This document shows positions 16,029-23,934 of a stretch of 57,539 nucleotides of DNA, piece by piece. The DNA comes from JANMZR01 sp040385875. GTDB lineage: Bacteria; Bacteroidota; Bacteroidia; Cytophagales; Spirosomataceae. The stretch's first letter is position 1, and the number at the start of each line of letters is the position of its first letter. The notes under the pieces were generated by a model. It made no database searches, was not told where the DNA came from, and saw only the letters and a list, made by a program, of their open reading frames with translations. The translations under genes and the position numbers were made by a program. The stretch lies in assembly GCA_040385875.1 (NCBI GenBank), contig JAZKGO010000062.1, forward strand, positions 1 to 57,539. Direction: 5' to 3'.

Positions 16029-17039
16029 TGGAGAATAGAAATCAAAAAATATCCTTTGCTTACCACTATAAGCTCAGTAAGACCAGAATCAACATTGGGT
16101 CATTATCGTGATAAAAAATTTGATGGCAAGCCTCATGGTGGGTTCTATACTCAAAACGAAATTAAAGAAGTGGTGGCCTATGCGGCACAAAAATTCATAA
16201 CCGTTGTTCCTGAAATAGAAATGCCTGGGCATTCACAAGCTGTATTGGCTGCCTATCCAGAATTGGGTTGTAATCCTGACAAAATTTACAAAGTAGCAAC
16301 TAAATGGGGGGTTTCAGAAGAGGTGCTTTGCCCTCGTGAGGAAACTTTCACTTTTATCGAAAATGTTTTAACGGAAGTATTTGAACTGTTCCCAAGCCAG
16401 TATGTACATATCGGTGGCGACGAATGTCCTAAAACCCAATGGAAAGAGAGCCGCTTCTGTCAAAACCTAATTAAACAATTGGGCCTAAAAGATGAGCATG
16501 AGCTTCAAAGTTATTTTATTAGAAGAATCGACAAGTTTGTAAGTTCAAAAGGCAAAAAAATAATTGGCTGGGATGAGATTCTGGAAGGCGGCTTGTCAGA
16601 AAATGCCACCGTAATGTCATGGAGAGGTACAAAAGGCGGTATTGAGGCTGCCAAACAAAATCATGATGTAATCATGACCCCCACCACCCATTTTTATATC
16701 GATTATTATCAGGCCGATTCGAAAACTGAACCTTTGGCAATTGGTGGTAATTTACCCCTAAGTAAAGTTTATTCATTTGAGCCTTACCTACCTGAGCTTA
16801 CAGAAAGCGAGGCAAAACATGTATTGGGCGTTCAAGCCAATTTATGGACGGAGTACATCAGCAATATTAATTATGCTGAATACATGACTTACCCAAGGGC
16901 ATTGGCTATGGCCGAAATCGCTTGGTCGCCTAGAGCAACTAAAAATTATGAGGCGTTTAAGCAACGATTAACCAATCATTTACCGATAATGGATGCATTG
17001 AAAATTAATTATTCAAAAGCTTTTTTGAATCAACAATAA
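16029..17039 (+). CDS. beta-N-acetylhexosaminidase (GH20), 5' truncated by gap
   Basis: Catalytic (beta/alpha)8 domain of a family 20 hexosaminidase that removes terminal GlcNAc/GalNAc by substrate-assisted catalysis. It begins in the conserved WRIEIKKYP strand. The TLGHYRD and EIEMPGHSQAVLAAYPEL segments and the HIGGDECPK motif, with the catalytic Asp-Glu pair, are present. C-terminal landmarks are GWDEILEGG, VMSWRG and GVQANLWTEYI. 336 residues remain; full enzymes have about 520 or more, so the N-terminal GH20b domain and signal peptide are in the gap. Divergent from the alpha-galactosidase-like gene. Confidence 0.92.
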   Translation, partial: WRIEIKKYPLLTTISSVRPESTLGHYRDKKFDGKPHGGFYTQNEIKEVVAYAAQKFITVVPEIEMPGHSQAVLAAYPELGCNPDKIYKVATKWGVSEEVLCPREETFTFIENVLTEVFELFPSQYVHIGGDECPKTQWKESRFCQNLIKQLGLKDEHELQSYFIRRIDKFVSSKGKKIIGWDEILEGGLSENATVMSWRGTKGGIEAAKQNHDVIMTPTTHFYIDYYQADSKTEPLAIGGNLPLSKVYSFEPYLPELTESEAKHVLGVQANLWTEYISNINYAEYMTYPRALAMAEIAWSPRATKNYEAFKQRLTNHLPIMDALKINYSKAFLNQQ

Positions 17040-17156
17040 TTCAACCTTTTATTAAGAGGTTGCAAATTTGGCATGAAATCAAATAGTGAAAAGCTGTTTT
17101 CGGTAAAAAATGAATTAATTATTGGAAGAGATTAAAAAAATCTAGGGATATCAAAG

Positions 17157-17164
17157 TATCTTTG
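17157..17164 (+). promoter_or_regulatory. -7 box of the tRNA-Arg promoter
   Basis: TATCTTTG matches the Bacteroidota TAnnTTTG consensus, 14 bases before the mature tRNA 5' end. No clear -33 TTG sits at the usual spacing. Confidence 0.5.
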
Positions 17165-17178
17165 TAAATAAATAGAAT

Positions 17179-17251
17179 GGCCCCGTAGTTCAATGGATCA
17201 GAATATCAGATTTCGGCTCTGATGATAGGGGTTCGAATCCCTTCGGGGTCA
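17179..17251 (+). tRNA. tRNA-Arg (anticodon TCG)
   Basis: 73-base cloverleaf. Acceptor stem GGCCCCG / CGGGGTC with one G-T pair; D stem GTTC/GAAT; anticodon stem TCAGA/TCTGA around loop TTTCGGC, giving anticodon TCG for CGA codons; T arm AGGGG-TTCGAAT-CCCTT. Discriminator A at 17251; CCA is not encoded. Confidence 0.93.
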
Positions 17252-17267
17252 CAAATTTTAAACTTTT

Positions 17268-17300
17268 AACCTCAAATTCTGATGAATTTGAGGTTTTTTG
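17268..17300 (+). terminator. rho-independent terminator after tRNA-Arg
   Basis: Perfect 12-bp stem AACCTCAAATTC (17268-17279) / GAATTTGAGGTT (17284-17295), loop TGAT, followed by TTTT. It starts 17 bases after the tRNA. Confidence 0.85.
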
Positions 17301-17433
17301 TTGCACTTTTTTTATAATTAAATTCAATTGTCACGCTGCCGAAAATCAGTACATGACAATAATTTTGAAAATAAATTGTAAATTGAACTCTCTCTTTAAC
17401 GAAAATATTTTTACAAATAATTATTCAATATAC

Positions 17434-20400
17434 ATGTTCAAGCCAATTCTTTATTCCTTAGTTTTATTCTTCTGCCTCAATAATTTATATTCTCAGCAAA
17501 CCACTTCCCCTCGTAGAATCGAAGTGCTATTTTTAGGGGACAATGGTCACCACAAACCGATGGAAAGGTTTGCACAAATTGCTCCAGCTCTAGGAGCCAA
17601 AGGAATTAATTTCACCTATTCAGATGAATTAAAAGACCTAAATGGGCCTAATTTAGCCAAATTTGATGCCATAATGGTTTATGCCAACTGGGATAATATT
17701 GACAAGTTTTCAGAAAAAGCCATCCTTGATTTTGTAGCTTCTGGCAAAGGGATTTTACCGATCCATTGTGCCTCTTATTGTTTTAGAAATTCGGCTGAAT
17801 ATGTAAAAATGGTGGGTGGCCAGTTTTGGAGACATACCATGGATACCGTACAAACCAATGTAGTAAGCCCCTATCATGAAACCATGAGAGGCTTAAAACC
17901 CATCAAAAGCTTTGATGAAACCTACCTACATAGCCAACTTCAACCTGATAATAACGTACTGATGATGAGGCCAATAGGTGCAGACCAGGCCAAAGACAAA
18001 CCCTCTGAAAAGTTTGAACCCTATACTTGGACAAGAAAATATGGCTTGGGAAATGTATTTTATACTGCTTATGGTCATGACGAAAATACTTGGAGCAATA
18101 CCAATTTTCAACAAATGATTTTGAATGGGATTCTTTTTGTGGTACAAGACAATGTTAAGGAATCTCATAAAGCTCTCAATCCAAAGCCTTTTGAATATAA
18201 AGAAGCTTTTTTACCCAACTATGAAAAAAGAGAAGGCCCACAATTACAACAATTGGCATTAACACCAGAGGAATCAATGAAGCATATTCAGATTCCTCCT
18301 GATTTCAATTTAAGTTTATTTGCTTCAGAACCTAACGTGCAGCACCCCATTGCAATGGCTTGGGACGAGCGAGGCAGGCTTTATGTTTTAATTACAAAAG
18401 ATTATCCTAATGAGCGAAAAGATACTGGCGGTACTGACTTTATATTAATTTGCGAAGATACAAATGGGGATGGCAAGGCTGATAAGTTTACCAAATTTGC
18501 CGAAGATTTGAGTATCCCTACAGGTTTGGTATTTGCCAATGGCGGTATTGTGGTTTCTCAAGCTCCCCATATGTTATTCTTAAAAGACACTAATGGAGAT
18601 GATAAAGCCGATGTAAAAAAAATATTGTTTTCTGGCTTCGGAACGGGTGACACACATGCAGGGCCGAGTAATCTTCATTACGGCATGGACAATTGGATTT
18701 GGGGCTGCGTAGGCTATTCAGGTTATGAGGGTGCAAAAAGCGGTATCCCTGGCGATACTTTAAAGTTTGGTCAGGCACTTTTCAGATTTAAAACTGGATT
18801 GGATGGCACTGAAGGACCAAAATTAGAATGGATGACCAGCACCTCCAACAATACTTGGGGTATGGGTTTCAATGAAGCAGGTGATGTATTTGGCTCCACA
18901 GCCAACAATGCTCATGGATGGTATATGGCAATTCCGCATAAAAACTTTTTGAATCCTGGCTTCAATACTGACAACGGTGGCAGAAGCACTGATACCCACA
19001 AGGACATGAAAACGATAACCCCAAAAGTACGTCAGGTGGATGTTTTTGGTGGTTATACAGCCGCTGCTGGTCATAATTTTTATACGGCTCGTTCCTTCCC
19101 TAAAAACTATTGGAATCAAATTGCTTTTGTGGCTGAGCCTACTGGGCACGTATTACACCAAAATCTAATGGTAAAAAAGGGCACTAATTATGAGGACAAA
19201 GAGGCTTTCAATTTAATGGCTGGTGCCGACGAATGGTTTTCACCAGTGTTTGCTGAAGTGGGGCCAGATGGCGCAGTTTGGGTGGCTGACTGGTATAGCT
19301 TCATTATTCAACACAATCCTCGACCTGATGGTTTTAAAATGGGTGTGGGCAATGCCTATGAAACTGATTTAAGAGACTATACTCATGGCCGAATTTACAG
19401 AGTGGGTTATAATCAAGCTGCTGAATATAAGCCAATTAGCTTAAATATTAATAATTCAGCAGGACTTATTCAGGCATTACAATCCGACAATATGTTTTGG
19501 CGCAATCATGCCCAAAGGCTTTTGGTAGAGCGTGGACAAACGGACATTATTCCAGAATTAATCAAACTAATCAACAATCAATACAACGACGAATTGGGAT
19601 TGAACACTGCCGCAATTCATGCAATTTGGGTTTTGAATGGTTTGAATTCTATTTCAAATAATGGAGCTGCCCTGCAAGCGATTATTAATGCAACGGCACA
19701 TCCGTCATGGGCTGTAAGGAAAAACGCAATACAAGTTTTGCCAAACACAGCAGCGAGTGCTCAATTGATCTTGGAGAGGGATTTATTGGCCGACACCGAG
19801 CCGATCGTGGTCATGAATGCTTTATTGAAACTCAATCAATGTCCATTAAGCAGTTCAGTTGAAAATGCTATTTTTGAAAAAATGGAAAGCTCAAAAGACA
19901 ATAATGACAGGTGGCTACCTGATGCCTATGCAACCGCTTTAACTGGTCATAATACAATACTTTTAAAAAAATATCTGCAGAAAAAGGCGTCAAAACCAAC
20001 AATGAATGGAATGGTGGACCATTCAAAAATGAACCATAATACAACTAAAACAGCCGCAATAAATCCTTCCTCTAACCAGAATACAATTTCAAACCAAAAA
20101 GTTGTAGCCAAAAAGGGGATAGATCTGATAGTGAAAGATCTCAAATTTGATCCTTCAAATCCTTCCGCAAAAGAAAATACCAAATATGTAGTAGAGGTAC
20201 AAAACTTAGGTTTAGATTCTTTGAAAAAAGGGCAGGTCGTTATGTTAAAAATCAATATCAGTGGGGAAGGCCAAACATTTACAATTGTGAGTCATGTATT
20301 TAATGCAGGAATTGCCTCCAATGAAACAGTTACTATTTCAAAAAATACCAACGGACCTTGGTCTGGCGATTTTGCTTTTTCAAATGATAAGGCAGGTGAG

Positions 20401-21174
20401 TATACCTTCTCTGTGTCAGTTGATTATGAAAATAAAATAGTTGAAAATGATGAAAAAAATAATACCCTCTCGAAAAAACTAACCGTACTTCAAGCCCCAA
20501 CATTAGCATTAGTGGCATTGGAAAGAGCAGTAAAAAGCTTCGCTTCTTATCACCCTGCCGACTCGATAGTGAGCTTATTAAAACCTATTGAAAAATTGGG
20601 TGAATTAGAAAAAACGGCTTTAATAAAAGGGATAAGCACTGGTTGGAATTATAGAAAAAAAGCAACCTTAAGCAATGATAATCAATTGTTTATGACCAGT
20701 TTATCCAACAAAGTTTCAGGACAAAACTTTACAAATATAAATAAAGTAATGGCTGCTTGGGGGCTCAAAAGCGCTCAGCCTGCTATTTCTCCTGATGCTA
20801 TAATTATCAACATTAAGACAGTGGTGGAGGCCATGAAATTTGACAAGAAGGAGTTCACTGTAAAAGCAGGGAAAGAAGTAATAATCAATATTGAAAATCC
20901 TGATGCGATGCAGCATAATTTGGTAATTGGCAAGACAGGCTCGTTGAATATTATTGGAAATGCAGCCGATAAAATGATTACACAATCGGATGCGGCTGAA
21001 AAAAATTATGTTCCTGCTATTCCTCAAATAATTGCGGCTACGCCACTTATTAATGCAAATAGCAGCTATCAGTTAAAATTCACAGTGCCCAATCAGGTAG
21101 GCAATTACCCTTTCATATGCACATTCCCTGGTCATTGGAGGTTAATGAACGGCATAATGAAGGTAGTCAAATAG
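17434..21174 (+). CDS. secreted ThuA / membrane-bound-dehydrogenase-like / CARDB / azurin-like fusion protein
   Basis: 1246 residues from ATG 17434, chosen because it opens a clear signal peptide (MFKPILYSLVLFFCLNNLYS); an in-frame ATG at 17353 would bury that signal. Domains: ThuA trehalose-utilisation-like fold (about 28-230); a TIGR02604-type six-bladed dehydrogenase domain (about 290-660) with two DTNGDxKAD loops; a HEAT-like helical stretch (about 680-830); a His/Asn-rich linker; a CARDB adhesion-type beta domain (about 895-1013); and a C-terminal cupredoxin (about 1123-1246). The cupredoxin has type I copper ligands His1161 and CTFPGHWRLM (Cys1229, His1234, Met1238). No CxxCH heme site is present. 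I infer a periplasmic or surface carbohydrate oxidase passing electrons to copper; the substrate is unknown. Confidence 0.85.
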   Translation: MFKPILYSLVLFFCLNNLYSQQTTSPRRIEVLFLGDNGHHKPMERFAQIAPALGAKGINFTYSDELKDLNGPNLAKFDAIMVYANWDNIDKFSEKAILDFVASGKGILPIHCASYCFRNSAEYVKMVGGQFWRHTMDTVQTNVVSPYHETMRGLKPIKSFDETYLHSQLQPDNNVLMMRPIGADQAKDKPSEKFEPYTWTRKYGLGNVFYTAYGHDENTWSNTNFQQMILNGILFVVQDNVKESHKALNPKPFEYKEAFLPNYEKREGPQLQQLALTPEESMKHIQIPPDFNLSLFASEPNVQHPIAMAWDERGRLYVLITKDYPNERKDTGGTDFILICEDTNGDGKADKFTKFAEDLSIPTGLVFANGGIVVSQAPHMLFLKDTNGDDKADVKKILFSGFGTGDTHAGPSNLHYGMDNWIWGCVGYSGYEGAKSGIPGDTLKFGQALFRFKTGLDGTEGPKLEWMTSTSNNTWGMGFNEAGDVFGSTANNAHGWYMAIPHKNFLNPGFNTDNGGRSTDTHKDMKTITPKVRQVDVFGGYTAAAGHNFYTARSFPKNYWNQIAFVAEPTGHVLHQNLMVKKGTNYEDKEAFNLMAGADEWFSPVFAEVGPDGAVWVADWYSFIIQHNPRPDGFKMGVGNAYETDLRDYTHGRIYRVGYNQAAEYKPISLNINNSAGLIQALQSDNMFWRNHAQRLLVERGQTDIIPELIKLINNQYNDELGLNTAAIHAIWVLNGLNSISNNGAALQAIINATAHPSWAVRKNAIQVLPNTAASAQLILERDLLADTEPIVVMNALLKLNQCPLSSSVENAIFEKMESSKDNNDRWLPDAYATALTGHNTILLKKYLQKKASKPTMNGMVDHSKMNHNTTKTAAINPSSNQNTISNQKVVAKKGIDLIVKDLKFDPSNPSAKENTKYVVEVQNLGLDSLKKGQVVMLKINISGEGQTFTIVSHVFNAGIASNETVTISKNTNGPWSGDFAFSNDKAGEYTFSVSVDYENKIVENDEKNNTLSKKLTVLQAPTLALVALERAVKSFASYHPADSIVSLLKPIEKLGELEKTALIKGISTGWNYRKKATLSNDNQLFMTSLSNKVSGQNFTNINKVMAAWGLKSAQPAISPDAIIINIKTVVEAMKFDKKEFTVKAGKEVIINIENPDAMQHNLVIGKTGSLNIIGNAADKMITQSDAAEKNYVPAIPQIIAATPLINANSSYQLKFTVPNQVGNYPFICTFPGHWRLMNGIMKVVK

Positions 21175-21275
21175 ATTGCACTTATACTAGTTATGATAAA
21201 ACATACCTTTTGATTTTCGAAAAAATTTAAAGCATTAGAATAGCTAATGCTATTCATTTAATGACAATTTGCAGT

Positions 21276-22823
21276 ATGAAAAACATCATTTTAATTTCAT
21301 TCTTTTGTTTGATTTTTGTAAAAGCAAAATCACAAACTATAACTAGTCAACAGATTGACGAATTGACAGAGAGAACATTGAAAGCTTTTGAAGTACCAGG
21401 TATTGCTGTTGCTGTGATTAAAGATGGGAAAGTGATTCACTCGAAAGGTTACGGTGTTCGCTCTCTGAAAACTAAGGAAAAAGTCGATGAAAATACCCTT
21501 TTTGGTATTGCATCCAATTCTAAGGCATTCACTACCTCGGCTTTAGGTATTTTAGTGGATGAAGGCAAACTGAATTGGGACGATAAAGTGAGAGATTATA
21601 TTCCTGAGTTCAAAATGTATAATCCTTATGTAACAGAGGAATTCACTGTTCGTGATTTGGTTACTCATCGAAGTGGCCTTGGCTTAGGAGCTGGTGATTT
21701 GATGTTTTTTCCTGATTCATCTGATTTTACAGTCAAAGACATTATCCATAACCTCAGATATTTGAAGCCAGTTTCAGGCTTTCGTACCAAATATGACTAT
21801 GATAATAATTTATATATTGTTGCTGGTGAGGTAATTAATCGAATTACAGGTAAAAGTTGGGATGATTTTATTTCTGAAAGAATATTGGCTCCGCTTGAAA
21901 TGAAAACCACTGGACCATCTTTCGATGCGGTGAAATCTAATAAAAATGTAATAGATGCTCATGCAGCAGTTGAAGGAAAAGTGCAGGTAATTGCCCGAAG
22001 TTCGTTAAAAGTTGGTCATGCAGCGGGGGGTATTTATTCGAATATTGCCGATTTGAGTAAATGGGTGATTATGCATCTGAATCACGGTAAATATGGTGAA
22101 AATTTAGCTAAAACGCTGATTTCAAGAAAGCAACATAACGAACTTTGGAGCCCGCAAACGATAATTCCTGTAAATAATCCTGGACCTTATAATGTACATT
22201 TCTCGGCTTATGGATTAGGTTTTGGCATCACAGACGTGAAAGGTTACAAGCAATTAAGCCACACTGGCGGGCTTGAGGGAATGGTTACACAAATCACCAT
22301 GATTCCCGAAATTGGTTTGGGAATAATTGTACTAACCAATCAACAAGAAGGAGCTGCATTTACAGCCATTACTAACCAAATAAAGGATTCGTATTTGGGA
22401 ATTACAGGCACTGATCGAGTGACTCAATATTCAAAAAATAGAGCTGGGCAGCTTATAAATACTGATAGTACTACCCTAGCCGTTTGGAAAATTGTGACCC
22501 AAAACCAAAATAGCAAATTTGACTTTTCTACCTATTTGGGCACTTACAAAGACCAATGGCTGGGTGATATAACCATCTCAAATAAAGCTGGAAAAATGTG
22601 GTTTGCCTCCAAGCGCTCACCACAGCTAAAAGGAGAAATTTTTCATTATAAAGGCAACAGTTTTGTGGTAAAATGGGTAAACCGAAGCATGGATGCTGAT
22701 GCATTTGTGAACTTTAATGTAGATATGGACGGTAAAGCCAATGGCATTAAAATGATCGCCATCTCCCCTCTCACAGATTTCAGTTACGATTTTCATGATT
22801 TGGATTTTGTGAAGGTCAATTAG
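21276..22823 (+). CDS. class C beta-lactamase-family serine hydrolase with C-terminal beta domain
   Basis: 515 residues from ATG 21276, which gives a signal peptide (MKNIILISFFCLIFVKAKS); an ATG 15 bases upstream is the alternative. The SxxK motif is in GIASNSKAFTTSALG, the YxN motif in YDYDNNLYIVAG, and the third motif HTGG in LSHTGGLEGM. The last 110 or so residues form a DUF3471-like beta domain, ending FHDLDFVKVN. The family covers D-Ala-D-Ala carboxypeptidases, esterases and D-aminopeptidases; true beta-lactam resistance is unlikely but not excluded. Periplasmic. Monocistronic, 168 bases before the HTH-MNT gene. Confidence 0.88.
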   Translation: MKNIILISFFCLIFVKAKSQTITSQQIDELTERTLKAFEVPGIAVAVIKDGKVIHSKGYGVRSLKTKEKVDENTLFGIASNSKAFTTSALGILVDEGKLNWDDKVRDYIPEFKMYNPYVTEEFTVRDLVTHRSGLGLGAGDLMFFPDSSDFTVKDIIHNLRYLKPVSGFRTKYDYDNNLYIVAGEVINRITGKSWDDFISERILAPLEMKTTGPSFDAVKSNKNVIDAHAAVEGKVQVIARSSLKVGHAAGGIYSNIADLSKWVIMHLNHGKYGENLAKTLISRKQHNELWSPQTIIPVNNPGPYNVHFSAYGLGFGITDVKGYKQLSHTGGLEGMVTQITMIPEIGLGIIVLTNQQEGAAFTAITNQIKDSYLGITGTDRVTQYSKNRAGQLINTDSTTLAVWKIVTQNQNSKFDFSTYLGTYKDQWLGDITISNKAGKMWFASKRSPQLKGEIFHYKGNSFVVKWVNRSMDADAFVNFNVDMDGKANGIKMIAISPLTDFSYDFHDLDFVKVN

Positions 22824-22894
22824 AAAGTCTCACGCCTCAGTTCAATTTTTATATCCTCAATTTAAAATAATCTTTCAATTTTCTATTTAACTGA

Positions 22895-22927
22895 TTTTCA
22901 ATATTTTGATAAAAAAAATATTGAAAA
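22895..22927. promoter_or_regulatory. long dyad upstream of the HTH-MNT promoter
   Basis: Perfect 12-base arms TTTTCAATATTT (22895-22906) and AAATATTGAAAA (22916-22927) with a 9-base spacer, ending three bases before the -33 TTG. No T-run follows on either strand, so a terminator is unlikely; a protein-binding site is plausible. Confidence 0.45.
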
Positions 22928-22930
22928 AAA

Positions 22931-22961
22931 TTGTATGCTTTTTAAAAAATAAGTATTTTTG
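22931..22961 (+). promoter_or_regulatory. promoter of the HTH-MNT/HepT operon
   Basis: TTG (22931-22933), a 20-base spacer, then TATTTTTG (22954-22961), a good match to the Bacteroidota TTG / TAnnTTTG promoter. The predicted start of transcription lies near 22968, inside the dyad at 22957-22977. Confidence 0.65.
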
Positions 22962-22977
22962 ACAAAATATGTCAAAA
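22957..22977. promoter_or_regulatory. operator-like dyad at the HTH-MNT transcription start
   Basis: Perfect 8-base arms TTTTGACA (22957-22964) and TGTCAAAA (22970-22977), spacer AAATA. It overlaps the -7 box and start site of an operon whose first product has an HTH domain, which is the expected place for an autoregulatory operator. Confidence 0.6.
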
Positions 22978-22991
22978 CAAAATTATTCAAA

Positions 22992-23579
22992 ATGGACACT
23001 TTTGGTGAAAAAATCAAGAAATTAAGAGAAGACTTATCTTTACCCTTAAGAACTGTAGCTGCCTATTTGGATATTGATCAAGCTATCCTTTCAAAAATAG
23101 AAAGAGGCCAACGAAATGCAAACCGACAGCAAGTAATCAAGCTGGCTTTGTACTTCCAAGCTGATAAGAATGAATTATTAATTGCCTGGTTGTCAGATAA
23201 GTTAGTTGCCGAAATGGAAAATGAAGAATTAGCAATGGAGGCATTCCAAGTGGCTGAGGAAAAGGTAATTTATGAAAATTTCAAAAAAGTTGACAGAAAT
23301 CTAATTACTAATAAAATAAAAGATGAAATTTCAAAATTCCCAAATATAAATAAAGCTTGGATATTTGGCTCGTTTGCTAGAAAAGATGATGGACCTAAAA
23401 GCGATATTGACATAGCTATTCAAGCAGATGGGAAATTTTCATATTATGATTTAGCGGAAGTTCAGTACAAGTTAGAAAAAACAGTAAATAGAAAAATTGA
23501 TGTAGGCTTTTTAGATAGTTTTCAACCCTATATTTTTGAGAATGTACAAAAAGATTTAAACTTAATATATGAAAGATAG
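22992..23579 (+). CDS. HTH-MNT fusion: XRE-type DNA-binding domain + nucleotidyltransferase antitoxin (MntA-like)
   Basis: 195 residues from ATG 22992. The TTG at 22959 is in frame but lies within the -7 box and operator, so it is rejected as a start. Residues about 5-60 form an XRE helix-turn-helix (IKKLREDLSLPLRTVAAYLD, then AILSKIERG). A charged linker follows to about 105, then a minimal nucleotidyltransferase domain with GS (126-127), DxD (Asp138, Asp140) and a third Asp170 in RKIDVGF, all intact. In known MntA-HepT systems the nucleotidyltransferase AMPylates the HEPN toxin to neutralise it. The stop overlaps the hepT ATG by 11 bases. The HTH implies autoregulation through the dyads upstream. 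Confidence 0.85.
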   Translation: MDTFGEKIKKLREDLSLPLRTVAAYLDIDQAILSKIERGQRNANRQQVIKLALYFQADKNELLIAWLSDKLVAEMENEELAMEAFQVAEEKVIYENFKKVDRNLITNKIKDEISKFPNINKAWIFGSFARKDDGPKSDIDIAIQADGKFSYYDLAEVQYKLEKTVNRKIDVGFLDSFQPYIFENVQKDLNLIYER

Positions 23580-23916
23580 ACACGTAGAAAGCTACAAAAG
23601 ACTTCAGCATATTGAGCAAGCAATAAATGATATTGAAAGATATGTAGAAAATGAAAATTTAGATAGTTTTAATGAAAATGATATTTTACATAATGCTGTT
23701 TTACTTCAATTTATTGTAATTGGCGAGGCAATTGTCCATATAGAAAATGAAAAACTTGATAAATATGATTATCAATGGTATAAGGCCCGAGCTTTTAGGA
23801 ATATGATTGCTCATGAATATTTTAACATTAAAATGGAAGCAGTTTGGAACATTATTATAAATGAATTACCAAGTTTAAAAGCTGTTGTATTAACTATGCT
23901 AGAAAAAGAATTTTAA
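23569..23916 (+). CDS. HepT-like HEPN ribonuclease toxin (DUF86)
   Basis: 115-residue all-helical HEPN protein. The catalytic motif Rx4HxY is intact: Arg77, Asn78, His82, Tyr84 in AFRNMIAHEYF. In characterised MntA-HepT pairs this Tyr is the residue modified by the antitoxin, and Arg/His cut RNA (in some cases tRNA). ATG at 23569 lies within the end of the HTH-MNT gene, giving tight coupling. The DUF86 landmarks HNAVLLQFIVIGEA and KARAFRNMIAHEY are both present. Role as toxin or anti-phage RNase is inferred from family and pairing. Confidence 0.88.
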   Translation: MKDRHVESYKRLQHIEQAINDIERYVENENLDSFNENDILHNAVLLQFIVIGEAIVHIENEKLDKYDYQWYKARAFRNMIAHEYFNIKMEAVWNIIINELPSLKAVVLTMLEKEF

Positions 23917-23934
23917 ACAAAATCACCTATACCA

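Noticed and set aside
15867..16066. Open frames running through the 15929 gap, joining the glycosidase genes on each strand
   Set aside because: They are created by N translation; the real genes are broken at the gap and run in opposite directions.
17353..17433. Upstream ATG for the ThuA fusion
   Set aside because: It would place 27 residues before a clear signal peptide.
22959..22991. TTG start extending the HTH-MNT protein by 11 residues
   Set aside because: The TTG is part of the -7 box and operator dyad; the ATG at 22992 begins a normal HTH domain.
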